DNA from: Thraustochytrium sp. TN22
Taxonomy: Eukaryota > Sar > Bigyra > Thraustochytrida > Thraustochytriidae
Assembly: GCA_013306675.1 (NCBI GenBank)
Contig: JABLUY010000096.1
Span: 1-64,000, forward strand
Length of the DNA stretch: 64,000 bases
Reading direction: 5' to 3'
In this document: piece by piece, positions 20,278 through 30,447 of the stretch
Numbering within the stretch: position 1 is the stretch's first letter
How the letters are laid out: each line of letters opens with the position of its first letter
Made by a program: the position numbers and the translations under genes
Notes under the pieces: generated by a model
What the model saw: the letters and a program-made list of their open reading frames with translations, nothing else
What the model was told of the DNA's origin: nothing
Databases searched by the model: none

Positions 20278-21478
20278 ATGCGCGCGCGCAGCAAGGACCT
20301 GCTGGAGGAGATCATGGGCAAGGCGCCCGGGGCGGCGTCGAGGTCGAGGTCGAGGTCGACGTCGCCGCCACCGCCGCCGCCGCCGCCGTCACTGCAGCAG
20401 CAGCAGCGGGAGGAGGCGCAGGCGCAGGCGCAGGCGCAGGCGCGGGCCGGCGGCGCGCGCAGAAAGAAGAGGACGACTTCGGCGTCGTCCACGTCGTCCA
20501 CGTCGCGCAGGACGCTGCAGGAAATGGAGGACAGCATACGCCGCCTGCTGCGCGACAACTCCTCGCACCGCGACGCGGTCTCCGGCGCCCTGCGCGAGGA
20601 GCAGCGCGCGCCGTGGCCGCAGGCGCCGGGCGGCGTGGCGCCCGCCTGGCTCGACGGTCTAGGGGGCGGCGTACCTGCGGCAACGGCCCGCGATACGCAG
20701 CCGCAGCCACCGTCGCCGCCCTCCGCAGAGCGCAGCAGCGGCGGCGAGCGCCGAGCGCGCATCGCCGACCTGCGCGACCAGGACAAGGCGAAGCTCGCCA
20801 AGCTCATCCAGCAGCTCGTTCAGGTCACCAAGGACCGTGACAGCCTGGCGGAGCGTCTCACCAGGACCGAGGCCAACCTCGGCGCCAGGGTCGCCGCGCT
20901 GGAGACCGACAAGGTCTCCGCCAAGGAGCGCCTCGAGGATGTCAAGCGCAAGTTCGCGCAGAGCCTGTCCATGATCAAGGTATACCAGGACAAGCTCTCC
21001 GAGATGGAAACCGAGCTACGCCACCGCGAGGAGCTCGATCGGCGCCGCTCCAGCGAGGATGACGAGCTGCGCCACCTACGCGACGAGGTCGTGCGCCTGC
21101 GCGCGCTCGTCATGGATCAGGCACATGCTCAGGCGGAGCGCCGCGTCCGGCAAGACGAGGGCCGTGACCTGCGCTCCAGCGCGGCCATCCTCGACCACTC
21201 AGCAGCCTCCGCGCCCAAGGAGGCCGCGCAAGCTCACGCGCAGACTCAAGCATCCTTTCTCGATGCCGCAGACCTCGAGTGGAAGTCCGGCTCGCCCCGC
21301 TCCCAAACCACTGCGCACGAGACCCAAGGCGACACAATCGGTCATGTTGCAGAGCAGGCCGCCGACGTGAACCCTCCCATTGCTGCTGTCGATGAGGCTG
21401 CGGCGCGCGACGCCGAGCACGCCCGACTGCTGGAGGCGCTCACACGGTCCTCCAAGCCCGGCGCGAGCGAACTCGATC

Positions 21479-21511
<33 letters not shown>

Positions 21512-21732
21512 CTGACAGCGTGCTCGAGAGCTTTCTCGACCAGCAGCGCCGTCAGCGCGATCATCGTCGCGCCGGCGCCACCTACCCGCCCACGGCGCCC
21601 CTCGACGACGCCTCCAGCCTCTTTGAGAGCGGCGAGGACGGCATTCTCAACCGTGACGACTTTGAGAGCAGTCAGTTCGAGAACTCGCTCTTCGACATCG
21701 TGGACGAGCTGGAGGGCCGGCTCACACGTTAA
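20278..21732 (+). CDS. Coiled-coil protein of unknown function
   Basis: I do not recognise the family. From the ATG at 20278 (MRARSKDLLEEIMGK) the protein has 484 residues. A Pro tract and a Gln/Ala-Gln tract (about 30-55) lead into a basic Ser-rich stretch. A long heptad-rich coiled coil runs from about 165 to 285 (LRDQDKAKLAKLIQQL through LRHLRDEVVRLRAL). The C-terminal third is acidic with a Gly-Asp run encoded by (GACGGC)n near 21480-21510, and ends in repeated Ser/Phe-rich blocks (SSLFESGEDG, SSQFENSLFD). The open frame extends 114 codons upstream, but only as Arg/Ala-rich GC-driven sequence, so I use the ATG after GGCGAG. The TAA stop overlaps a TTAA tetranucleotide. Confidence 0.7.
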
Positions 21733-21901
21733 TGTTGAATGTGGACACCCGCGATGCGAGAATTGACCAAAAGAGCACGCCAAGTGCCTGATTGAAAGAA
21801 GACATGTTTTCATAGCCCAATCACACCTCTATGCTTACTCGTATCCGCCTACCACGCGGGGGTCCCTCGGTGACGCCCGGCACAGGGGGCACTAAAGCGT
21901 A

Positions 21902-24126
21902 TTAAGAGGGTACTTTACTCCCGATTTGCTCCAAAAAAGTGGCCTAGAGTCTGGCGAAGTTAGTTCCGCATTCGATCAAAAACGCAGCGATGGGGCCGAG
22001 CTTGAAGAGGCCCACTCGAAGCGACCCAAGGCTCCTGCCCCCTATTCATTTTGGCCGAAGGCGTGGTGGTTAGGATGAGATGAGCTCGGCAGTTCGCCCA
22101 GAGCGGCTTTGGGGGGAGCTCGCGCGCGACTTCGTCGCGGAGCGCGCTGGAGCCGCAGGCGCTGCGGCGCGCGGCTGCAGGCGGCCCTGGCGGGTGCCTT
22201 GTGCCTGCTCTCAGCTCGCACGCCCCTGCCGCAGCGCTTGGACGTGGAGTCGGGCCCGCACTGCGACATCATGGCATCGGCGAGGCCTAACCACCGCGTG
22301 GAGGACGACAGCGACAGCGACAGCGACAGCGAGTTCGTGCCCCTGGACAAGCGGGACACAGGGGACGAAGACGAAGAAGGAGAGGAGCTTGGCGACGAGG
22401 ATGCTCGTGCTGAGGCCGCTGCGCAGCAAGACTTCGAAGACATACTTGCGTTGGTCGACGAACCGACGCGTGGTGCGAGTGCATGTTCGAGGTCGGCCTC
22501 ATTCAGCACAAGACCGTTCCGGGGCTCGCAGTCTCGCCGGATGGAGTCGCTCGCGTCCGGCTTCCAGGCGCGGAGTGCGACGCATCGTCAGTACTATGCA
22601 GCGTCGAGATCAAGACGCGCGTCGCGCCTGGAGGCGCGGTAGACGCACGTATCGTGAGCACCCAGATGAACACGTGGGGGACGAGACTTGGTGGAAGGCC
22701 ATACCTGCCGAGCACCGCGCGCAAGTCTTGCACCAAGCTGTGGTCCTCCAAATCGATCACGTGCTCTACGTTGCTGCCAGCACGAGTTCGTGTTTGTACG
22801 CCTGCCTCGTTGAAGTGCCTCCGGACGCCCGGCTCGCCATGGAGCGCGCTCTGAAACCGTGGGCGGACAAGCTCACGACATGGGCGCACCAGAGCATCGA
22901 CAGCGGGTGCGCCGCCCAAGCCACCTGCCATCTTCGGCGAGGAGGAGGGGGCGGTGCTGAGCTCGCACTTCCGGCTGTGGCGCGCCATGCGCAAGCTTGT
23001 CGCTCTGAAGGGGCCCATGCGGCCCGTGCATGTCATCAAGTGCTTACCGCAGGAGCTATACAACGTCGCAAAGGGCGGCGTCGACGGAAGCACACAGTAC
23101 GTGGAGCAGATCACCAACACGCAGTGCATGAATCTGAGCTGCGACCAGAACATCGCGTTGCGCACGTACAAGCAGCTCGTTGTCAACGCCATCGTGGTCT
23201 ACCGCTACTTACAGGCTGCGAGGAAGAGCAACCTCGAAGACAGCGACGGGCTAAAGGCCCTCCGCGACAAGGTGAACCGCTCTGAAGCGCTCAGCACTGT
23301 CTCGTTCCGCCTCACTGTCGACATGGTCCGTCACGTCTACAGGAGCAGGCAGCTCGATACGGCGCAGGTGGAGTTCAACATGCAGCCAAGCATGCCCAAG
23401 CCCACTGGGCTCACCAGGGAAGCGGCGAGGGACCTCGTGACCGCCGGTAAGCGCAAGCGAACCCCCGAGTTGCAGAAGTTCTTCAACCACGGCCAAGCCC
23501 GCGACATCCGCCTCGATGCCGCACTGCAACATGACTCAGAGGCAGCGGGAAAGGCATCCTTCAACGCCAACAACAAGAGGATTCCCGCCAAGCGGCTCTG
23601 CGTCATCTGCGGCAAGCAAACGCACCGTCGTTGCACCATCTGCGGTGTGCCTCTGCACGTGTTCATGAGAAAGAATGAACGCACAACCTGCTTTTCCAAG
23701 TGGCACACGCGCGTGCGCGTCGAGCCTCACGAAGGCTTCAAGAAGCGCAAGACAAACGTCAACGGAACACCTTCGCCCATTTGCCTCGATCATGTCGATT
23801 CGAGCAGCGCCAGTGCCTCGTCCGGTACCCCTACAGCGCAGAGCAGGAACGACCACGTAGCCCAAGCCAGCTACACCGACACCCCATCAAGCCATAGTTC
23901 AAGATCCTCTCGCAGCAGCCTCAGCACGAGTCCATCGTGCCCTTGATGCAGCCCAAGTTGGCCTCAGCATCCGCACAGGCCAGTCGGAAGTGACCAACAC
24001 TTTACGCTTCCATACAAACCCAGTAGTTGAAAGTTCCAAAAATGATTAGAATCATGATAGCAACAGGTCAGTCGAGCGCAAGCAGGAGAGCCGATTTACT
24101 AGGGATAATATGGCTATCCTGATTAA
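21902..24126 (+). mobile_element. Decayed piggyBac-type DNA transposon with a YqaJ-like nuclease segment
   Basis: A block clearly lower in GC than its flanks lies between two TTAA sites (21902-21905 and 24123-24126), the piggyBac target. Next to each TTAA is a short palindrome (GAGGGTACTTTACTCCC on the left; TCAGGATAGCCATATTATCCC on the right, reverse strand), possible degenerate terminal repeats. Coding similarity is spread over different frames: an acidic Asp/Ser stretch (22290-22330), a PD-(D/E)xK-like exonuclease signature LAVSPDGV then VEIKTR (22528-22615), then YNVAKGGVD (its Asp at 23083, equivalent to the third catalytic Asp of piggyBac), and a Cys/His zinc-ribbon (CVICGKQTHRRCTICG, about 23598-23710). 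The frame changes at least twice and a stop interrupts it at 22852-22854, so it cannot make one protein as it stands. The two upstream transposase Asp regions are not recognisable. Confidence 0.6.
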
Positions 24127-24157
24127 ACTCCGTCTAGGGCGATGGGATTGGGATATG

Positions 24158-26359
24158 TTAGCGTCGCAGCTTCTGTGCACTGCGAATGAGCAGCGAAACG
24201 CCCACCATGCCAAGCGTGCACAGACTGGCTTCCAGCGCGAGCTCTTTCGTCGAGGCGCCCTCGCTTGAGTGGAGCAGATCCGACCCTGACCGCCCGCGTG
24301 CAGGCGCCGACTGTGGCGCGCGCGGTGGACGCGGCGACTGCGTCACACGACGCCCCTGCGCCGCGCTCGCTGCCACCTCGGCCGGCCTCGGCGCACGCGC
24401 CGGCGTTTCGAAGCCTGCTGCGGCCGCCTTGGCCGCCGAGCCCTCCGCACCCATCATCGTAGCAGCTATCACGACTGCCTTCTTGGCAGGCGTCTCGAAA
24501 GAGAGAGCCGGGGCTCCCGGAGCGTCGCGCGCCACTGGGCTGGGCTCCCGGCTCGACTCCTCCAAAAGCACATCTTGCGAAGCGCAAGGCGATACAGCGT
24601 CCAGAGTCGACCTGGCCTGGTTCTGCTGCACTGGAGTTTGGCTGGCGGAGGAGCTTGTGCGGCGCGGCGAGATTGCAGCTGGCGAAGTCAAACCAGGAGC
24701 ATTACCACACGAGCCTGGCGATGTGGTGGAAGCCTTTGCACGCGGGGAGATCGCGGCTGGTAAATCCTCACCAAGAGCAGTCTGACGCAGGGGCTCTTCT
24801 GCGTGAGCATCGACAGAAGCCGAGCTCGACTCCTCTGGCTGGAAACCCGAGCTCCGCTCCTCTGGCTGGACACCCGAGCTCGGCTCGTCTGGCTGAAAGG
24901 CCAAAGTCGGCTCATCTGACTGAGAATCTGCACGCTGTTCGTCAACTTGATCCTGCGTTTCCTCGTGTTGCTGTTGCTGCTGGTGAGATACCTCGCCCAG
25001 ATCGTCCATGGGCGGCTGAGATGCCATCTCCTCGTCAACATTTCTATACTCCTCGTCATCTTTCCCTCGCTCCTCGTCGTCTTCCTCCTGCTCCTCGTCA
25101 CATGTTCCCTGCCCCTCATCGTCCTTTCCTCTCTCTTCGTCGTCCTCCTCGTGGTGAGCATCCCTTTTCTGACCATCGCACGTGCTCTCGTCGTTGTCAC
25201 TCGACAGAAAGACACGCTTGAGACACTCCTCATCTTTCTCCTTTTTCGTGATCACGAGGGGCTCTGCTTCGGCTGGCGGATGCAGGCCTGATGCAGCCGG
25301 ACTAAAGCAGGAAACTGGGGCTCGCTGCGGCTCGCTGGAGGTTCGTGGTTTGTCCTCAATCTCGTATTCGTCCGTGGACTTGACCTCTTCGTCGTCGCTG
25401 CTGGTGGCGTCGTCGATAGACCCAAGGTCTGGCTTTTGAGAGAAAAGGACATTGGAGGCGGAGCCGCACGTGGCGCCACCTCCGTCGTCACAGTCCTCCT
25501 CCTTCGCCACAGCCGAGACAGCGCAATGCTCAAGGAGCGGACTAATTTGCAGGCTATCGCGTGCTGAGCTCTTGCTCGACGTCAAGACGAGCGCCAGCAA
25601 GCGTAGCGCAGAGATGACGCCGGCCGCGACGGCGAGGAGGACAGCCAAAAGAATGCGGTCCAGAAGAACCTCGGACGCTGCAGCCATGCCCATGAGCGTG
25701 CCGGTGTCCACTGCGGCCCGCTCATGCAATGACACGGCCTCTTTGACAGCCGAGTGGGCGGCCGGAAGCGCGCCGCTGTGCCCGTACGCGAGTGCGAGCA
25801 TTCGTCCGAGTGCGGCCTCCGTCACGGTCTCGACCAGGTTGACCAACATTCGCGAGGGCGAGAACAAGAGTGAGCTGAGGCCATCTGAGGCCAAGGCGTC
25901 CAGCGTTGCCACAATGTAGAGCGCCGCACGGAGCCCGAGCGCGAGCCAGACATGGACGCCGATGCTCGCAACGGCCACGGGCCGCCCTCTTGCGAGTACC
26001 TCGTGCACGGCCAGCGCGAGGCCCGCGAGGCCGCACGCGAGGCAGACGGCAGCGCACGCAGAGGCCGCCGCATATACGCGGCGCCGCTCTGCTCGCGCCC
26101 GCGCCGCGTCCACGGCCGCCTTGGCGCCAAAGGGGGGTGCAAGTACATGGACGAGCACGACCAAGCCCAGCCAGCCCGCGGCGGCGCCCGTGCCCAGATG
26201 CTCGCGCGCATCCGCGTCCATGGCTGCGGAGAGCCACGGCCTCGCCTCGCGCCCCCTCCCCGCGCGCGTTTCGTGACTGCGCCGTGGTTGCGTCCCCGTC
26301 GCCAGCGCCGGGTTGGACGCTGCCCTGCGCAGAGTTGCAGCGGTTGCATTCCATTCCAT
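24158..26359 (-). CDS. Acidic multi-pass membrane protein, unknown function
   Basis: I do not recognise the family. The 733-residue protein has about four hydrophobic segments in its first third (about 62-82, 95-118, 124-150 and 225-260) and one at the extreme C-terminus (LGMVGVSLLIRS), followed by a basic tail. The ~430-residue stretch between them is hydrophilic, very acidic and repetitive: DDEERGKDDE occurs twice, then several ~11-residue repeats (QPDEPSSG, QPEERSSG, QPEESSSA). A basic PRPPRAP stretch precedes the last helix. An internal Met at residue 47 (MDADAREHLG, 26221) is an equally good start. The layout suggests an organelle-membrane protein with a large disordered cytosolic loop. 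Its 3' end is 31 bp from the TTAA of the piggyBac-like element. Confidence 0.65.
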   Translation of the reverse strand: MEWNATAATLRRAASNPALATGTQPRRSHETRAGRGREARPWLSAAMDADAREHLGTGAAAGWLGLVVLVHVLAPPFGAKAAVDAARARAERRRVYAAASACAAVCLACGLAGLALAVHEVLARGRPVAVASIGVHVWLALGLRAALYIVATLDALASDGLSSLLFSPSRMLVNLVETVTEAALGRMLALAYGHSGALPAAHSAVKEAVSLHERAAVDTGTLMGMAAASEVLLDRILLAVLLAVAAGVISALRLLALVLTSSKSSARDSLQISPLLEHCAVSAVAKEEDCDDGGGATCGSASNVLFSQKPDLGSIDDATSSDDEEVKSTDEYEIEDKPRTSSEPQRAPVSCFSPAASGLHPPAEAEPLVITKKEKDEECLKRVFLSSDNDESTCDGQKRDAHHEEDDEERGKDDEGQGTCDEEQEEDDEERGKDDEEYRNVDEEMASQPPMDDLGEVSHQQQQQHEETQDQVDEQRADSQSDEPTLAFQPDEPSSGVQPEERSSGFQPEESSSASVDAHAEEPLRQTALGEDLPAAISPRAKASTTSPGSCGNAPGLTSPAAISPRRTSSSASQTPVQQNQARSTLDAVSPCASQDVLLEESSREPSPVARDAPGAPALSFETPAKKAVVIAATMMGAEGSAAKAAAAGFETPARAPRPAEVAASAAQGRRVTQSPRPPRAPQSAPARGRSGSDLLHSSEGASTKELALEASLCTLGMVGVSLLIRSAQKLRR

Positions 26360-27269
26360 CTATCTCAGTGGGGTCCCCGACGCCGCAGAAGCGAAGCGTC
26401 TTCGCGACTTCGCGTACGCAGCGTCGTCTTCGTCCAGGGTCGTGTGCTGACGCGCTTCAGTGCTGCAGACGTACTGCACGAACGGTGCACCCACTGCCTG
26501 CGAGGGCAGCGCGCGAAGACTGGATGATCGTGGCGGCGATGACGGAAGTGGAGCAGTTTACTTGACTTGGATTGCGAGGACGAACCTTGACCTGCGAAGA
26601 CGCGCGAGGCCGGATCGGAGACATGACTTAGAGTTTTTTAAAATAACTGAGTTGTTTATCTGTGACGTGGCCTAGAAATCGAGACTTTGGGCCCTGGCGT
26701 TGCAATCCGCGGAGGCTACCGCGCAGACGTTTTCCTTCCTTTCGGCTATTCCTCGGAGGAAGCCGGCGATCGGCGGGTTGGTCGCACCAATGCGCGTGGC
26801 CAATAAGATGAGGAGCAGGCAGTGTTCGTGGTAAAGCACCCCGCTGGCAACGGCATCCACAAAATCGAGCGCAAGGACCACGCGTAAGAGTGCGTCGTCG
26901 TGAAAGCTACATTTCTTTCGAAGAACCATCGCTGATGACTCGAGTCGCAGCAGCGGTCGACGCAACGTCTGGCGTCGCCTTGCCTTTTGCCATAACCGTG
27001 AATGTCAGTGCTGATCCCTTGGTATACGTCTCGTCTTCAGTGGACCTGACCCGGCCGGTACGGCACAGTGGCGTGACAGGCGGACCGCAACCTCGCGTTG
27101 CCAACGAAGGCTTCACCGCGACTGAGGCACTTGCGCACTGCAGCAAGCGCCTGCCAACGAGACTTGGAACAAGGCTACGTAGAGGGCTGTCTTTTCTAAT
27201 TCTCTTCACGTCATTGCGGCCGCTCCTCTTCGCTCGCCTAGCCTGGTTTCTGGTTCATTTTGAGGTGTT
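26360..27269. other. Spacer upstream of the membrane-protein gene
   Basis: Both flanking genes read leftward, so this holds the promoter of one and the 3' end of the other. It is less GC-rich than most of the window. A 97-codon minus-strand open frame at 26672-26965 has protein-like hydrophobic composition, but no recognised domain. A direct repeat CATTTTGAGGT is seen at 27256 and 27271. Confidence 0.4.
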
Positions 27270-29810
27270 TCATTTTGAGGTTGTCACTAATCGGTTGTTT
27301 GTTGCGGGTCTTGCGTCTGCGGAGGTGGCAAAGAAGGCATCGGCAAGGCCAGAATCAATGTCGGCGCCGTTGGCCTGCAAGAGGGTCAGCGCCGCGCGCA
27401 GGGCATCCAATGAACCTGCGAGCAGGCCGCGCTGGCTTGAAAGGTACCGGAGCAGATGTTCCAGGTGACGGCGCGACCCTTGCGGGGCTACGAGTGCCAG
27501 GCGGCAGAGGGTCCTTGCGCACAGGTCACGTACAGGCGCCCCCGGGTCAAGTAAGGCGCCCTGCACAAGCCGGTGCGCCAGCTCACGCACGGAGCCCGAG
27601 ACACCATGGCCCGCTGGACCAGGCGCCGGCTCGATGCCTGGGTCGCAGTTGTCCAGGTTCCGGTCGCCGCTCGACCCTGGATCGTCTTCATCGCCGTTGA
27701 CATCGACATCGCCCTCTCCGTCTCCGTCTTGGTCCAGGTCATCTTGGAGCGCCGCGAAGATGACGAGGTACTCGTCGAGGAATTGGATGAGCACGGCGCG
27801 GGACGAGGCCAGCGCCGGCGTGTCCAAGAGGGCGAGGAGGTCCCGGAGGACGGAGCGCGTGACGGCGGCGTCGGCGCGGCGCAGGCACGAGCGCCAGACG
27901 TCAAAGAGCGCCTCCACGCCCATGGCCTCTGCGTTGGCGTGGAAGCGCGAGGAGGCCAGGTCCAAGAGCAGCCAAGCCAGGCCGGGATCGAAGCGCACGC
28001 GCGCCTCGAGCGTCTGCAAAACCTCGCCAACCTCGTCGCGTGTGAAGCGACTGGTCAGTGCCTTGATCTGGCGACCCGCGCTCCCACCTTGCTGGCGAGC
28101 GACGCGGTCGTTGGCGATCCAAATCATTGCCTTGATGCTTTCCAGCTGCAGCGCCGTGCTCGGCGTCGTGCGGCACACGGCGGTCAGGTGCGGCCAGAGC
28201 GCTGCGAGGTTTGTATACTCATCACCCAGGTCGTCAGCGGGAAGAGTGCCAGCGGCTGCGTGGCGCACGCGGCTTTCGGCGAGAGCCCGAATGGCGCGGC
28301 ACGCGCAGAAGCGCGCCGCTTGCGTGGGCCGCTCGTGCAAGACACTCACCAGCTCGCGCACGACGCGCTCGAGGACGCTCGGCCCAGCGCGCCGCTCGCC
28401 CTCGCCGATATCACCGCGATTCACGAGGCGCCAGGGGCACCGCGAAAGCGCAGCAATGGCCGCGAGCCGCACGCGGCGCGAGCCAGGGTCCTGCACAAGC
28501 TGTGCAAGCGACGCAAAGAAGACTTGCGCAGCACTGTCCTCGAGTACATCGGAGCACACGAGGGTGCAGCAAAGATCTGACCATCGAGTCCGCGCCGTGG
28601 CGCCCGTGAGCACCAACGGAGATATATTTGCCGACCGGGAGCCGTCGCGGCTCAGGTGCGGCAAGAGCCGGGCGGCGACCAGCGCGGGCTCGCTGCGCGC
28701 GAGGCGCGCCAAAAAGCCGCAAGCGGCGGATGCGGAGGCCGTGGCAACTGGATTGGTCTCGCTCGCCTTGTCGCAAGCAGTAAGCACGGACACGGCGGAC
28801 CTAAGGTCGGCCTCCTCCGGGATGCTCAGCTCACTTTTGACTAGGAGTACCTCGAATGCGGCGCTCACGGGCAGTGTGGCCCCGAGACCATGACCTTCAG
28901 AGGCGATGCCAGCACCAGCACCAGTGCCGGCACTGAGCGGGCCGTTCTCCGGGCCGTCGGAGTTGGCCGAGGCTGCGGACCGCGTGGAGCTGCGGCGTCG
29001 CTTGCTCATGAGGAAGGAGCGGCGCCGCGCCAGTTCACCACTGCCGAGGGCGCCAGGAGGCACAGTCTCGCCCTCGAGAGAAGGCAAGGTCTGCAGCGTC
29101 GTGTTCGCCGGCCCCGTCTCTCCTGGTGCCGCTGCTGACGCCGCCGCCGACCCCGGGGGCAAGGGTGGCGGCGGGAGCTGGTCGCCAAGGCTGTGAGCAC
29201 CAGGCGTGGACGTCGTTGCAGATGCGGAGGTGCCCACACCGAGGCCGAGGAGCTTGGCGAGCTTCTTGGAGGAGTGCGTGGCGGGCGTGGCGACGTACCG
29301 CGTATCGAGCGCGCGCTCGAGCGCCGCGCGCACAGGTGGGCCATGCAGGTCGGTGCGCGGCGGGGCGCCAGCGGCGCGCAAGCGGCACGCCGCGACCGTG
29401 TCCTCCGCCCTGACGAGGTCAGCCAGCAGGCGGAGAGCCGCCGCGAGGCGCCACTCGGGCTCCTGGCGCAGCTCGTGCTGCTCAAGAGCGCTGCGCACGT
29501 CGCTCATGGCCTTGGTCGCGAGCGTGAGATCCACGGCCTCTGGTGGAGTCTGCGCTAGCGCCTGCAGACTGAGCGCAGCGAGCAGGTACGCCGTCTTGGC
29601 CAGGGCGCGGTCCGTGTGCGAGTCGCCCAGGGCCGGCAGCACGCTCTTGAGCAGCGCGCCCGCCAGTGTCGCCGGCGGCGCCGCGCCCTGGTGCGCGTGC
29701 ACGAGTGCCGTCAGCTCGCGGAGCCGCCGCACCAGCGCCCGTGCCGACGCCGCGCGCCCGTCGAACCGCAGGCATCGCTCCTCCGCCTCCGCCGCGCCGC
29801 GCAGCACCAT
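27270..29810 (-). CDS. HEAT/ARM-type helical repeat protein, unknown function
   Basis: The protein has 846 residues from the ATG at 29810 (MVLRGAAEAEE). Apart from a Pro/Ser/Thr-rich, basic low-complexity insert (about 190-290), it is almost all amphipathic alpha-helix with Leu/Ala periodicity of ARM or HEAT repeats. Examples are SRRVRLAAIAALSRCPW, ARFCACRAIRALAES and VRDLCARTLCRLAL. A short acidic Asp/Gly loop (DLDQDGDGEGDVDVNGDED) interrupts the C-terminal repeats. No catalytic motif is seen. Such solenoids are usually adaptors in traffic or signalling; I cannot assign an orthologue. The frame is open 53 codons farther upstream, but that part is a basic low-complexity stretch without a good start context. 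It is divergent from the Golgi SNARE gene. Confidence 0.7.
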   Translation of the reverse strand: MVLRGAAEAEERCLRFDGRAASARALVRRLRELTALVHAHQGAAPPATLAGALLKSVLPALGDSHTDRALAKTAYLLAALSLQALAQTPPEAVDLTLATKAMSDVRSALEQHELRQEPEWRLAAALRLLADLVRAEDTVAACRLRAAGAPPRTDLHGPPVRAALERALDTRYVATPATHSSKKLAKLLGLGVGTSASATTSTPGAHSLGDQLPPPPLPPGSAAASAAAPGETGPANTTLQTLPSLEGETVPPGALGSGELARRRSFLMSKRRRSSTRSAASANSDGPENGPLSAGTGAGAGIASEGHGLGATLPVSAAFEVLLVKSELSIPEEADLRSAVSVLTACDKASETNPVATASASAACGFLARLARSEPALVAARLLPHLSRDGSRSANISPLVLTGATARTRWSDLCCTLVCSDVLEDSAAQVFFASLAQLVQDPGSRRVRLAAIAALSRCPWRLVNRGDIGEGERRAGPSVLERVVRELVSVLHERPTQAARFCACRAIRALAESRVRHAAAGTLPADDLGDEYTNLAALWPHLTAVCRTTPSTALQLESIKAMIWIANDRVARQQGGSAGRQIKALTSRFTRDEVGEVLQTLEARVRFDPGLAWLLLDLASSRFHANAEAMGVEALFDVWRSCLRRADAAVTRSVLRDLLALLDTPALASSRAVLIQFLDEYLVIFAALQDDLDQDGDGEGDVDVNGDEDDPGSSGDRNLDNCDPGIEPAPGPAGHGVSGSVRELAHRLVQGALLDPGAPVRDLCARTLCRLALVAPQGSRRHLEHLLRYLSSQRGLLAGSLDALRAALTLLQANGADIDSGLADAFFATSADARPATNNRLVTTSK

Positions 29811-30447
29811 CGCTGCCGCGCTGCGCCGCCGGCGACGCAGCCGGGCGAGCGAGCGTGGACCTGCGGGTCTGCCGGCGCAGCCGCGACGACCGTGGCGAAG
29901 ACTCGAACCAACCAGGACCAGAAACCCGAACAACGACGACGGCGGGACGGCGGGAGGACCGAGGACCAACCTAACTTACTAAGATCAGTGATCACCTCGC
30001 GAGCGTCGCGACCCTCACTCGGCGTCGGCGCCTGTCTCTTCGACGATGATGTGGCACTCACAGTCGAGCACGGCGCTGCCAGCTCCAAGCCAACCTGGTT
30101 TTCCATAACTCTGATGATCTTGGCGACGCCTGGTTTGCGGGACAGCTGCTGCAGGCCCGCCCGCCTGCTCCGCGCTCGCGCGGCGACCTCGGGTCATTTT
30201 CCGCGCGAGATGCCGGCAAACGCGGCCGCGAGCACGGCCTTGAAGAAGATGATGACGGCCTCCGAGTCGACGAAGGTGGTCGCGCTCTCCAAGTCGCTGC
30301 GCTGGCCGAGACAGAACCCGAACTTCGGCCACGTGGTGGCGCGGGCGCGGCGGCACGGCGGCGACGCGCGTTAGCGCAGCAGCGCAGCAGCGCGACGCAG
30401 CAGCGAGCGGGCGCGGCGCGAAGCGCGGCGTGGCGCGGCGGCGCGAG
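29811..30447. promoter_or_regulatory. Divergent spacer, HEAT protein / GS28
   Basis: About 640 bp between two outward-pointing genes. A GCAGCAGCGCAGCAGCGCGACGCAGCAGCG run lies just before the GS28 start (about 30374-30404). No gene is supported. Confidence 0.4.

Noticed and set aside
26890-27468. Plus-strand frame of 192 codons
   Set aside because: It overlaps the end of the HEAT-type gene antisense and starts in a spacer. No domain or conserved look.
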